Source of the DNA: LZORAL124-50-18 sp051208045
GTDB taxonomy: Bacteria; Pseudomonadota; Gammaproteobacteria; Pseudomonadales; Oleiphilaceae
NCBI GenBank assembly: GCA_051208045.1
Contig: JBPJFY010000010.1
Coordinates: forward strand, 1-64,000
DNA length: 64,000 nt
Direction: 5' to 3'
In this document: positions 26,413 to 35,304 of the stretch, piece after piece
How the letters are laid out: every line of letters starts with the position of its first letter
Numbering within the stretch: position 1 is the stretch's first letter
Translations under genes and position numbers: made by a program
The notes under the pieces: generated by a model
The model's database searches: none
The model's input: only the letters and a program-made list of their open reading frames with translations
Told to the model about the DNA's origin: nothing

Positions 26413-27228
26413 GTGAAACAGTACTTGGTACATGGATGGTTGGTGTTACTCTCGCTCATCGCTGTGAATGTTTATAGCGAATCCAGGGCAGCAGGAGAAA
26501 TCGTGTTTGGTTACGGCACTTATGGGGGCATGCCATATTTTGAAGAGAACGAGCAGGGGCGTATCCATAAGGGCATAACCTTCGATTTTTCTAACAAGAT
26601 CGCCAGTAAAATGGGTCGTGAATCCGCATTTTTTCGCGTTCCGGTAAACCGCGCCGAAGAGTATCTGCGCCAAGGCAAATACGATGCAATTTGCCTCTAC
26701 AATCCGCAGTTTTTTGAGCGCGCAGATCAATTTGACTGGTCCATTCCCTTTGATCAACACGAAGAGTATTTCATTATTGTGGAGCAGAATAGCCTTGGCT
26801 CCCGCAGAGAGCTGGAGAACAAATTAATCGGGACACAATTGGGGTACATCTACAATCCACTCACCGAAGCATTATTTCGCGAAGGCAAAGCAACCCGGGT
26901 GGATAAAGAAAGTGTGGATGTGTTGTACAGGCTACTGACCCTTAACCGAATTGACACAATGATCGACGATGAAAACTCCTTCTTTTACCGGAAGCTGAAG
27001 TATCGTGAACAAATAAAAATATCCCAGCTTCTTGACCACAAATACGATATGCACTGCGCGATATCAAAACAGAGCGCTGTTTCGGTCGAAAAGATGAATG
27101 GCGCGATTCAGGAACTCATTCAAGAAAAAGCTTTCTCTGAAATTCTTTCCAATTACCGGCTTCCCATTGAGCATAAAAGCAATGTAGTTTCGGAAAACAG
27201 CGTTACCGCTTCGGTCAACAGGGACTGA
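26413..27228 (+). CDS. Periplasmic substrate-binding protein (SBP family 3-like)
   Basis: This 271-residue protein has a signal peptide (MKQYLVHGWLVLLSLIAVNVYSESRA) and the fold of amino-acid-type binding proteins: IVFGYGTYGGMPYFEENEQG at the ligand pocket, then ITFDFSNKIASKMGRE and a mid-protein LENKLIGTQLGYIYNP. The start is GTG. It ends 8 bases before the ModA ATG, so it is probably transcribed with modABC, yet it is not itself a molybdate-binding protein. No cognate permease adjoins it. It may be a sensor or orphan binding protein. The pairing with modABC is unusual. Confidence 0.75.
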   Translation: MKQYLVHGWLVLLSLIAVNVYSESRAAGEIVFGYGTYGGMPYFEENEQGRIHKGITFDFSNKIASKMGRESAFFRVPVNRAEEYLRQGKYDAICLYNPQFFERADQFDWSIPFDQHEEYFIIVEQNSLGSRRELENKLIGTQLGYIYNPLTEALFREGKATRVDKESVDVLYRLLTLNRIDTMIDDENSFFYRKLKYREQIKISQLLDHKYDMHCAISKQSAVSVEKMNGAIQELIQEKAFSEILSNYRLPIEHKSNVVSENSVTASVNRD

Positions 27229-27236
27229 CCTTGGCG

Positions 27237-28007
27237 ATGAAGTTTTTGATACTGGTCTGTGTTTTTTGGGGTGGGATTAGCTGGGCGGAAACATTGCATC
27301 CTGAAACACTGTATGTTGCCGTGGCATCAAACTTCGTTACCGTTGCAAAAGAGATATCGACACTTTTCGAGCAGTCATCTGGGCACAAGGTTGTGCTGTC
27401 TTCCGGTTCTTCCGGCAAAATCTTCGCGCAGATAAAACATGGAGCGCCTTACCAGGTCTTTCTGTCCGCCGACGAAGAGAAACCGGTCGCTCTGGAAGCA
27501 CTGGGTATCACCGTGCCCCAGAGCAGATCAACCTATGCGATTGGTCGACTTACGCTCTGGTCGCCAACAGTTCCAGTCAATACGTTGGGCGCTGACGCTT
27601 TTTCCGGCGGCAGGATTGAAACGCTGGCCATTGCCAGTCCGACATTAGCGCCCTACGGACTGGCAGCACAAGAGGTGCTTGACCGCATTGCGCATAATCC
27701 AGTCCAATACCGCTTGATCACCGGCGAAAATGTCGGACAGGCTTTTCAGTTCGTGCAAAGTGGTAATGCGGATGCCGGATTTATTCCGATGGCCTATGTT
27801 AACGCCCTCTCAGATGTCCGTGTTGGACATACCTGGGTCGTGCCAGAAACGATGTACAGGCCAATCAAACAAGACCTCGTTATTCTCAACAAAGGGAACA
27901 CTGAAATCGCGCAAACTTATGTGCAATTCCTACGCAGCGAATTCGTACGCGCTTTGCTCGTTCGGTCGGGCTATCACCCTCCAGACCTGGTCAGCAAGGA
28001 AAATTAA
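27237..28007 (+). CDS. modA: Molybdate ABC transporter substrate-binding protein
   Basis: This is a 256-residue periplasmic protein with signal peptide MKFLILVCVFWGGISWA. The mature protein opens with LYVAVASNFVTVAKEIS. It has LSSGSSGKIFAQIKHGAPYQVFLSADEEKP, the oxyanion pocket typical of ModA, and TLAPYGLAAQEVL. It binds molybdate (or tungstate) and hands it to ModBC. The supply of molybdenum is needed for NarG encoded 10 kb away. ATG 27237 is preferred to the TTG at 27231. The stop codon is directly followed by the modB ATG. Confidence 0.93.
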   Translation: MKFLILVCVFWGGISWAETLHPETLYVAVASNFVTVAKEISTLFEQSSGHKVVLSSGSSGKIFAQIKHGAPYQVFLSADEEKPVALEALGITVPQSRSTYAIGRLTLWSPTVPVNTLGADAFSGGRIETLAIASPTLAPYGLAAQEVLDRIAHNPVQYRLITGENVGQAFQFVQSGNADAGFIPMAYVNALSDVRVGHTWVVPETMYRPIKQDLVILNKGNTEIAQTYVQFLRSEFVRALLVRSGYHPPDLVSKEN

Positions 28008-28694
28008 ATGACGCTCTCCGAAGCGGATTTGCAGGCAATTTGGTTGACCATTCGATTGGCCGGTACCACGACCATTATCCTTCTGATTTTGGGAACACCA
28101 CTGGCCTGGTGGCTCGCCTCCACCCGATCACGATGGAAAGCCCCAGTTGCAGCGATTGTTGCGCTACCCCTGGTACTACCTCCCACGGTATTGGGTTTTT
28201 ATCTGTTAATTGTTATGGGGCCGGAAGGTTGGGTTGGGAAAATGACGCAAGCGTTGGGATTAGGCACATTACCCTTTACGTTTTGGGGGCTGGTGGTCGC
28301 GTCAGTGCTTTACTCACTGCCTTTTGTCGTGCAACCACTGGAAAATGCGTTTAGCAGTTTAGGGCGGCGGCCCCTAGAAATCGCTGCCACATTGTCAGCA
28401 AACCCGTTGGACCGTTTTTTTTCCGTCGTCGTACCCCTGTCAAAATCCGGATTTCTCACCGCCGCCATTCTCGGATTTGCGCACACCGTTGGTGAATTTG
28501 GCGTGGTGCTGATGATCGGTGGCAATATCCCCGGAGAAACGCGCGTTGTGTCAGTTCAAATCTATGATCATGTTGAAACGCTGGCATATGACAATGCGCA
28601 CATGCTTTCCGGTCTGATGGTCGCCTTTTCGTTTATTGTATTGTTGACTCTGTACGGACTTCAACGCAAGTCGGGAGCGACCCGGTTCCGATGA
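28008..28694 (+). CDS. modB: Molybdate ABC transporter permease
   Basis: This 228-residue permease has five to six membrane helices. The EAA-type loop that contacts ModC is seen at LEIAATLSANPLDRFFSVVVPLSKSGF, and the family motif LPLVLPPTVLGFYLL is in the first half. It abuts modA with no gap and overlaps modC by 4 bases. The length is typical (E. coli ModB 229 aa). Confidence 0.94.
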   Translation: MTLSEADLQAIWLTIRLAGTTTIILLILGTPLAWWLASTRSRWKAPVAAIVALPLVLPPTVLGFYLLIVMGPEGWVGKMTQALGLGTLPFTFWGLVVASVLYSLPFVVQPLENAFSSLGRRPLEIAATLSANPLDRFFSVVVPLSKSGFLTAAILGFAHTVGEFGVVLMIGGNIPGETRVVSVQIYDHVETLAYDNAHMLSGLMVAFSFIVLLTLYGLQRKSGATRFR

Positions 28695-29797
28695 CTGTGC
28701 ACCTAAACAATGACCAGATCAAAATTCAGCTTGAATTAACGCGTAAAAATCACAGTGAGGCTGTATTTTCTCTCGACGTTGATTTATCTCTTCCAGGCAC
28801 GGGCATAACCGCGATATTTGGCCACTCGGGTTCTGGTAAAACCACCTTATTACGATGTTTTGCCGGGCTGGACCGGCCCGTTCAGGCCCAGATACAGGTG
28901 AATGGCGAGGTTTGGCAGGGCAGGGATGTCTTCGTACCCGTACACAAGCGACGCATCGGGTACGTTTTCCAGGAGGACGGGCTGTTTCCGCACTTGAACG
29001 TTGCGCAAAATATTGCGTATGGAATTAAGCGTACATCAAGAAAGCCTGACGCCGAGATGTATGAACAGGTTGTTTCGATCCTCGAACTCTCCCGGTTACT
29101 TGCTCATTTCCCGAGCCAGCTCTCTGGCGGTGAACGGCAACGCGCCGCGATTGCTCGTGCACTGCTGATCAATCCGGATGTATTGTTGATGGACGAACCT
29201 CTCGCCGCGCTGGATCGTCAGCGGAAGCAGGAAATACTGCATTACCTTGAGCAGCTAAAACGAAATGTACAGATCCCGGTGTTTTATGTCAGCCACTCGA
29301 TGAACGAGGTGACTCGATTAGCTGATCACGTGGTGATCCTTCAAGAAGGTCGAGTGCTATCACAGGGGAGTGTGACAGACGTGTTTTCAAGTGTATTGTT
29401 GCCCGAGCAGCTGGAAGAGGATACCGGTGTTATTCTGGAGGGCGAGATTACCGAGATTGATACCCAATGGCACTTGGCCCGTGTCACACAGGGAGGGGCA
29501 TACCTCTGGGTAAAAGATGCTGCGTTCGAACTTCACCAGTTGGTACGCCTCAGAATCTCAGCAAGAGATATCAGTATCAGTCTGTCGCATGCGCCCGACT
29601 CCAGCATTCTCAATAAACTTGAGGCTAAGATTATCGAGATACACCCGCTCCCAGGTGAGGCCATGTCGCTCGTAGCATTGCAATGCGGTGCCTGGAAACT
29701 GGTGGCCAGGCTGACAGATAAGTCGGTTTTTCAGCTCAAGTTAACGCCCGGCTTGCCGGTATGGGCGCAAATCAAATCCGTAGCCATCGTGCAATAA
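28691..29797 (+). CDS. modC: Molybdate ABC transporter ATP-binding protein
   Basis: This is a 368-residue ATPase. It has Walker A GHSGSGKTT, the Q-loop VFQEDGLFPH, signature LSGGERQRAAIARAL, Walker B VLLMDEPLAALD and the switch His in VSHSMNEV. The C-terminal part (about 255-368) is a molybdate-binding mop/TOBE domain that can inhibit transport when molybdate is plentiful. It overlaps modB by 4 bases and closes the operon. Confidence 0.94.
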   Translation: MTVHLNNDQIKIQLELTRKNHSEAVFSLDVDLSLPGTGITAIFGHSGSGKTTLLRCFAGLDRPVQAQIQVNGEVWQGRDVFVPVHKRRIGYVFQEDGLFPHLNVAQNIAYGIKRTSRKPDAEMYEQVVSILELSRLLAHFPSQLSGGERQRAAIARALLINPDVLLMDEPLAALDRQRKQEILHYLEQLKRNVQIPVFYVSHSMNEVTRLADHVVILQEGRVLSQGSVTDVFSSVLLPEQLEEDTGVILEGEITEIDTQWHLARVTQGGAYLWVKDAAFELHQLVRLRISARDISISLSHAPDSSILNKLEAKIIEIHPLPGEAMSLVALQCGAWKLVARLTDKSVFQLKLTPGLPVWAQIKSVAIVQ

Positions 29798-29810
29798 CGC
29801 TCAACACGCC

Positions 29811-30050
29811 CTAAAGAATCGTTTTTATATCTTCCAGCTCAGTGATTAATATGGGGGCATGATGCTGTGTGATCTTCGGATGATTGGACAGCAAGTTGTC
29901 GAGGTCGGCCAGTAAATCACTCAATGACCTGCCGGAAACTGCTTCAGAATTGAAATCAGGTGAGGTGCTCGCGCCATTTTTACCATTAAACAGCTCGTTA
30001 ATGCCTCGGCGGCGTTTTGCTTGTTCGATCAGGCTGAGTAGTTGTGTCAT
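29811..30050 (-). CDS. Hypothetical small protein, 79 aa
   Basis: This is a small acidic, probably helical protein (MTQLLSLIEQAKRRRGINELFNG, then LSDLLADLDNLLSNHP). It is convergent with modC, 13 bases away. There is no recognised family, signal peptide or membrane helix. The coding call is moderate. Confidence 0.45.
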   Translation of the reverse strand: MTQLLSLIEQAKRRRGINELFNGKNGASTSPDFNSEAVSGRSLSDLLADLDNLLSNHPKITQHHAPILITELEDIKTIL

Positions 30051-30316
30051 GTAATTTGGTAATTAGTTAAGGTAATAGCCAGTGTACAAAAAATTGCCAT
30101 GGGTTTCATGTTACATTTTCTAGGGGAAACAGTTAATGATACGCCGAGATTGGTTGAAGGTAGAAAAGAGCCGAAACCGGAAGTGACATTAATGCGAATA
30201 TCAAATTTAACATAATATATATTATACGCATATGTATGCCGTATTGATAAAATAGCGCTTCGCAATTTTGCCGCCTTGATTTAGTATGCGTCACCATTTT
30301 TTTTGAGCCTCGTTCC

Positions 30317-31081
30317 ATGTCGACAGATGCTTTATACAACGACTTGTCTGGTTTCTATGATTTGCTGTGTGCCGACATTGACTATCATGCACAAAGCACG
30401 GCTGCGCACCGGCTCAATCAGTTGTTTGGAAACCAGGGGCGCTGTCATTTGGATCTCGCCTGCGGTACCGGACCTCACATACGCTATCTGCTGGATCTAG
30501 GATATCACTCCACCGGTTTGGATTTAAACCAACCCATGCTGGATTTGGCAAAGATTCGGTGCCCGGAAGCTGAATTTATTTGTCAGGACATGTCCCAATT
30601 GGGATTCCATGAGACGTTTGACCTGATTACCTGTTTTCTTTACTCGATACATTACAATCAAAGTCTGGAATTGCTCGAAAACTGTTTCAAAAGCATCAGT
30701 TGCTCTTTGAATAAAAATGGAATTTTGATTTTCAATGCGGTGGACAAGACCAAAATTGATAACTCGCTTAGAGTGAATCATACGGTTACAGACAAAGACA
30801 ACCGGTTCTCGTTTCAGTCAAACTGGTATTATTCAGGCCAAGGCGAAAATCAAACGCTGAATCTGACAATAGAAAAATCCGACGGGGTTCGTCACCAGGT
30901 TTGGCAGGATGCACACACGATGGTTGCTGCCAGTTTTGATGAGATTAATGCGATGTTAACGCCATATTTTGACGTCCACATGTTTGAACATGACTATGAA
31001 ACTATCACGCCTTGGGATACACAATCCGGCAATGCCGTGTTTGTGTGCATCAATAAAACAAAAATGGCGCCTATTTCATGA
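30317..31081 (+). CDS. Class I SAM-dependent methyltransferase (unknown substrate)
   Basis: This is a 254-residue methyltransferase with the Rossmann motif I HLDLACGTGPHIRYLL, an acidic ribose-binding residue in STGLDLNQPML and motif IV FDLITCFLYSIHYN. The C-terminal half is beta-rich (QVWQDAHTMVAASFDEINAM), like small-molecule methyltransferases. Its 3' end overlaps the convergent queuosine mannosyltransferase gene by 11 bases. It sits at the edge of the selenium-linked cluster, on the same strand as selD, but is separated from it by the mannosyltransferase gene. A role in that pathway is possible but unsupported. It is not EgtD, which is a longer and different family. Confidence 0.85.
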   Translation: MSTDALYNDLSGFYDLLCADIDYHAQSTAAHRLNQLFGNQGRCHLDLACGTGPHIRYLLDLGYHSTGLDLNQPMLDLAKIRCPEAEFICQDMSQLGFHETFDLITCFLYSIHYNQSLELLENCFKSISCSLNKNGILIFNAVDKTKIDNSLRVNHTVTDKDNRFSFQSNWYYSGQGENQTLNLTIEKSDGVRHQVWQDAHTMVAASFDEINAMLTPYFDVHMFEHDYETITPWDTQSGNAVFVCINKTKMAPIS

Positions 31082-32186
31082 GCCGTTTATAGGCTTCTTC
31101 TACCGCTGGCACAAAAAAACGTTTATCCAATTGGGATATTCGCGCACTACTTTGGTGTGAACGGTGCTCAATCGTGTTGCCCAACAATTGCGCCAGGTTT
31201 CGAACCTCTTGATCTTTATCTGTCGTGCCATTGTCTGCTTCCACTTTATAACGTTGGGCGTCCGGGACATATTCCCGGTAGGCCACTCGATCTGGCGTGA
31301 CCGGAATGCAGCCGGCCGCCATGGCCTCCTGGATCGCCAGTCCCTGAAAGTCATGGAGCGCAGAAGATACAACGATGTCGGCTTGCATTAACACGTCACG
31401 ATACTGCTCAGCGCATTGATACCCCCAGGTTGCAATAATGTCCGAGTGTTTGTGTGCAAATGCGTCAAAACAAACTGGCGACTTGCGGAATTGCTGGCCC
31501 ACGACATGAATTTTGAATTGATAATTCAAATGAAGAAGCCGTTCTAACGCATTGAAAAATATATCAGGTTGCTTGTCGTACTCCCAACGATGGTTCCAAA
31601 GAATTCCCGGTAGCCCTGGCACATCGGTTTCGCCGCCTACGTTATTCTCCAGCTTGCAGATTTTTATGGGCACAGGAATGACACAGGATTTTTTCTCCAT
31701 CTCGGGCACTAACGTCGGCGGAAAGCTGTCCGGTAATTTTTTTAACAGTGCAGACACACCTTCAAAAAACGTACGTTGGTTATAACTGCTGTTAAATATG
31801 AGGTTTTGTGCGACAAATGCAGCATAAACACTCTGCAGCTGGTGGTGCACTGTTTCAGTTTGTTGTTGAGACTGGGGGTAAGCAAACTGGTTTTCATGAA
31901 AATAAAGAAAGGTTTTACTGCGGTGTAAATGCGGGAAAAATCCAAACAGGCCATTTAAATCCACCATGGATGTCGCAAAAATGACGTCATAGTTACGAAG
32001 CAGGACTTCTCTCTGATCCCCCGTTGCCCAGATAAAACTGTTGCCGCGCATGCGCCAGCTGAAATGACGTGGCGACAGCACCAGCTCCGTCCAGTGATAC
32101 TCATCAAGCATCTGCGTCAGGCATTTGCGCCAGTATTCATGGCTGGCGGCATCGTATCCGGAAAGTAGAAGCGCGTTTTGTTTCAT
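31071..32186 (-). CDS. tRNA-queuosine alpha-mannosyltransferase (DUF3524 family)
   Basis: This 371-residue GT4-type glycosyltransferase has the family-specific N-terminal domain (LLLSGYDAASHEYWRKCL, SPRHFSWRMRGN, FATSMVDLNGLFGF, FLYFHENQFAYP) formerly called DUF3524. Human GTDC1/QTMAN and bacterial relatives with this domain add mannose to queuosine in tRNA(Asp). The sugar-nucleotide-binding half has VVSSALHDFQGLAIQEAMAAGCIPVTP, an E-x7-E-like retaining glycosyltransferase motif. It acts on tRNA and is probably unrelated to its selenium-cluster neighbours. It is divergent from the methyltransferase gene at 32369. Confidence 0.88.
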   Translation of the reverse strand: MKQNALLLSGYDAASHEYWRKCLTQMLDEYHWTELVLSPRHFSWRMRGNSFIWATGDQREVLLRNYDVIFATSMVDLNGLFGFFPHLHRSKTFLYFHENQFAYPQSQQQTETVHHQLQSVYAAFVAQNLIFNSSYNQRTFFEGVSALLKKLPDSFPPTLVPEMEKKSCVIPVPIKICKLENNVGGETDVPGLPGILWNHRWEYDKQPDIFFNALERLLHLNYQFKIHVVGQQFRKSPVCFDAFAHKHSDIIATWGYQCAEQYRDVLMQADIVVSSALHDFQGLAIQEAMAAGCIPVTPDRVAYREYVPDAQRYKVEADNGTTDKDQEVRNLAQLLGNTIEHRSHQSSARISQLDKRFFVPAVEEAYKRLMK

Positions 32187-32368
32187 GTTCCGTTCAAATT
32201 GAATTATTATTCATGCACTTGAGGGGTTTCGAGACTCAATCGATAGACTCGGGAAGGTTCGCGCCCCATTATAGCATTGCTTTGCGCCCGGGGTTGTTCT
32301 GGCTTTCGGGTGAATAAAAAGAACAAAGAAACGATAAAGATCAAATATGACTGACTTAGGGCAGATTT

Positions 32369-33028
32369 ATGAGTGACAAGTATTGGTTGATGGGGCCTGT
32401 GTATGACGCACTGAGCTTTTTATTCGCCGGGAATTCCATTCTCAAATGTAAAAAATCCATGTTGACGCCGGACTACGTCAAACCCGGAGACCGCATTCTT
32501 TTTGCCGGTGTGGGCCACGGCAAGGAGGCGATTTATGCGGCGGAAATGGGGGCGGAAGTCACGGTGGTCGATTTGTCCCGCGCCATGCTTACCAAGTTCG
32601 AAGAAGGTATAAGAAAGTCGGGTAAACAGTTGAATATTAGGGTGGTTCACTCCGACATCCTGATGGTGGATGATTTTGGCGAATATGATATGGTCGTTGC
32701 CAATTTCTTTCTCAACGTGTTTAGCGAAGGATTCATGGCCGATGTGTTAGCCCACCTGATCAAGCTGGGTAAATCTGACGCCTATGTTGTTGTGGGTGAT
32801 TTTGCGCTGCCGGAAGGAAATCTTTTCGCCCGTTTGTTCAAGCATGCCTACTGGTATTTTGCGATCATTATTTTCTGGCTGACTACCGGCGCTGCCCTGC
32901 ACCCGGTTTATGACTATTATCGACATATGAAACGCCAGGGATTGGAAATGCTGGATAAAAAGCATACGCAGGTATTGGGCGTAGATGCCTACACGGCGCT
33001 GCTTGGCAAAAAGGTCAGTACGGACTAA
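32369..33028 (+). CDS. SAM-dependent methyltransferase coupled to selD
   Basis: This 219-residue methyltransferase begins WLMGPVYDALSFLF, a UbiE/Cys-type start. Motif I is ILFAGVGHGKEAIYAAEMG, where a Gly-Val-Gly-His replaces the commoner Gly-Cys-Gly-Thr, followed by VTVVDLSRAML. A hydrophobic C-terminal stretch (YWYFAIIIFWLTTGAALH) may touch the membrane. The TAA stop overlaps the ATG of the next gene as TAATG, so it is translationally coupled to the oxidoreductase-SelD fusion. That tight link suggests a role in selenium metabolism, for example methylating a selenium compound, but the substrate is unknown. No family name beyond class I methyltransferase can be justified. Confidence 0.85.
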   Translation: MSDKYWLMGPVYDALSFLFAGNSILKCKKSMLTPDYVKPGDRILFAGVGHGKEAIYAAEMGAEVTVVDLSRAMLTKFEEGIRKSGKQLNIRVVHSDILMVDDFGEYDMVVANFFLNVFSEGFMADVLAHLIKLGKSDAYVVVGDFALPEGNLFARLFKHAYWYFAIIIFWLTTGAALHPVYDYYRHMKRQGLEMLDKKHTQVLGVDAYTALLGKKVSTD

Positions 33029-35304
33029 TGCAAGACGCGACACCCGTATTAAGGGATATTGTATTGATTGGCGGCGGCCACAGTCATGTGGTTGTTTTGA
33101 AAAACTTTGCCATGAATCCCCTGCCAGGCGTTCGCTTGACCGTAATCTGCCGGGATACGCACACGCCCTACTCCGGCATGCTGCCTGGTTTTATAGCCGG
33201 GCACTACACTTATGATGAGGTGCATATTGATTTAAGAAAACTCGCTGAGTTTGCGGGAGCCCGGTATTACAATGATGAAGTGGTCGGAATTGATCGAAAA
33301 AACAGAAATGTTCTGTGTAAAACCCGACCACCGGTGTCTTATGACTGGGCTTCTGTGAATATCGGTTCCACCCCCCAGATAAACCACATTCCCGGCGCTA
33401 AACAGTATGCTGTGCCAGTCAAACCCATATTCGATTTCAATCAACGATGGCAGAGATTACTTGAGCGCATCAAAACACACAAGGGCTCGCTCCATATTGC
33501 CATCGTTGGTGCGGGGGCGGGAGGCGTTGAAATGGCCTTGGCCATGCAATTCCGGTTAAAACAGGAAATTGCGCAACATCACATGTCTACGGAAGATCTT
33601 CACTTTTCTCTGTTTACACGAAGCGTCGATATTTTGCCCACCCACAATGAAAAAGTGCAGGCTACATTTCGGAAGATTCTTGAGAAGAGAAACATACGTA
33701 TTCACTGCGCTGAAGGCGTGAAATCCGTGCATAGCGGCGAGCTCATTACCGATGGTGGGGCCAACATCGCCGTGGATGAAGTCCTGTGGGTAACCCAGGC
33801 AGGCGGAGCGGATTGGCTCAAGTCGACCGGGCTTTCGCTGGACTCACATGGCTTTATCAAAGTGAATGACTGCCTGCAAAGTGTCACCGATGATCGGATT
33901 TTTGCTGCTGGCGACGTGGCATCGGTCGTCAATCACCCACGCGAAAAAGCCGGGGTGTTCGCGGTCCGTCAGGGGAAACCGCTCGCTAAAAACCTGCGTT
34001 TGGTTGTTCAGAATCGCTCCCCGGTCGGCTTTGCACCGCAAAAGCAATGGTTGGCCTTGATATCAACCGGTGACAAATACGCCATTGCCTCTAAAGGTAA
34101 CCTGTTTTTCGCCGGCAAATGGGTCTGGTGGTGGAAAAACTGGATTGATCGCCGGTTTATGAAAAAGTTTGGCCATCTATCCCCCATGCAGGAAGCGACA
34201 GCAATCAAAACAACGGTTCGCCTGGATGAGCAGGAACAAACTCAGGCAATTTCCGCCGTAGCCATGCGCTGTGGTGGTTGTGGCGCAAAAGTAGGCAGTA
34301 CCGTGCTGAGCCAGGCATTGTCGGATGTGCACCCCATAGAAAACGACGACATCCTGGTTGGCTTAAAAGCACCGGATGATGCCGCTGTCGTGCGCCTGCC
34401 TGAAGGCATGGTCGCCGTACATTCCATTGATTTTTTCCGTGCATTTGTGGATGACCCTTGGGTTTTCGGCAAGATTGCTGCTAATCACAGCCTCGGAGAT
34501 TTGTTTGCCATGGGAGCAACACCTCAATCTGCCACGGCGGTAGCGACGGTACCGCCCGGCCTGGAATCCAAGGTACGTGATACCGTCGCACTGATGATGG
34601 GTGGCGCGGTGGAAGTACTCAATGCTGCCGGGTGTGCACTGGTAGGTGGGCACACCGGGGAAGGCAAAGAGTTGGCTTTGGGATTCGCCGTGAATGGCTA
34701 CATTCACCCGGACGCCGTGCTTCAAAAAGGGGGCATGAAACCGGGTCAGGTTATTGTGCTGACCAAGCCGCTCGGCACAGGCACGCTGTTTGCCGCTTAT
34801 AAAAAACTCGCTGTTAAGGGCCGATGGATTGATGAAGCGCTTGAAAGCATGTGCGTGTCCAACCAAACCGCAGCGAACATCCTTTTGCAACACGGAGCCA
34901 CTGCCTGTACTGATGTGACCGGATTTGGCTTGCTGGGTCATCTGGTTGAGATGACCAAACCGTCGGAAGTGGATGCATCTCTCTGGCTGGATCAACTCCC
35001 CGTGCTGGCCGGGGCCCGCGAAACATTGGCGCAAGGTGTACAGAGTTCATTGGCGCCGGCAAATGTGCGGTTACGTCGAGCCATACAGAATCAGGAAAAA
35101 TGGATTAATCACCCACTCTATGCGTTATTATTTGATCCACAAACGGCCGGGGGCCTGTTGGCCACTCTGCCTGAAACTGATGCGGAGTCGTGCGTCGATG
35201 CACTGAAGTCGGCTGGTTACCTCCACACCGCGATAATCGGTGTGGTGCAATCAATGAGTGATGCGCTCTCCCCCATCAGGCTGTTTGACGCAAAGCCAGA
35301 TTGA
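33028..35304 (+). CDS. selD: Pyridine-nucleotide oxidoreductase fused to selenide, water dikinase (SelD)
   Basis: This is a 758-residue two-domain protein. Residues 1 to about 390 form an Ndh-like FAD/NAD(P) oxidoreductase with GGGHSH (15-20), GAGAGG (161-166) and the FAD motif IFAAGDVA (291-298). Residues 410-758 form selenophosphate synthetase, which makes selenophosphate from selenide and ATP. Its active-site loop is CGGCGAK with Cys418 and Lys421 aligned to E. coli Cys17 and Lys20. This N-terminal fusion to SelD is a known variant; the oxidoreductase may reduce selenium species for the kinase. No selA, selB or selC is in the window, and the SenB and EgtB-like genes nearby suggest that selenophosphate feeds a small molecule. 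Its 3' end overlaps senB by 29 bases. Confidence 0.93.
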   Translation: MQDATPVLRDIVLIGGGHSHVVVLKNFAMNPLPGVRLTVICRDTHTPYSGMLPGFIAGHYTYDEVHIDLRKLAEFAGARYYNDEVVGIDRKNRNVLCKTRPPVSYDWASVNIGSTPQINHIPGAKQYAVPVKPIFDFNQRWQRLLERIKTHKGSLHIAIVGAGAGGVEMALAMQFRLKQEIAQHHMSTEDLHFSLFTRSVDILPTHNEKVQATFRKILEKRNIRIHCAEGVKSVHSGELITDGGANIAVDEVLWVTQAGGADWLKSTGLSLDSHGFIKVNDCLQSVTDDRIFAAGDVASVVNHPREKAGVFAVRQGKPLAKNLRLVVQNRSPVGFAPQKQWLALISTGDKYAIASKGNLFFAGKWVWWWKNWIDRRFMKKFGHLSPMQEATAIKTTVRLDEQEQTQAISAVAMRCGGCGAKVGSTVLSQALSDVHPIENDDILVGLKAPDDAAVVRLPEGMVAVHSIDFFRAFVDDPWVFGKIAANHSLGDLFAMGATPQSATAVATVPPGLESKVRDTVALMMGGAVEVLNAAGCALVGGHTGEGKELALGFAVNGYIHPDAVLQKGGMKPGQVIVLTKPLGTGTLFAAYKKLAVKGRWIDEALESMCVSNQTAANILLQHGATACTDVTGFGLLGHLVEMTKPSEVDASLWLDQLPVLAGARETLAQGVQSSLAPANVRLRRAIQNQEKWINHPLYALLFDPQTAGGLLATLPETDAESCVDALKSAGYLHTAIIGVVQSMSDALSPIRLFDAKPD

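Noticed and set aside
30317..31081. EgtD (histidine trimethyltransferase) for ergothioneine or selenoneine.
   Set aside because: The protein is 254 residues with a generic class I motif set; EgtD is longer and has a distinct sequence. The methyltransferase at 32369 was rejected for the same reason.
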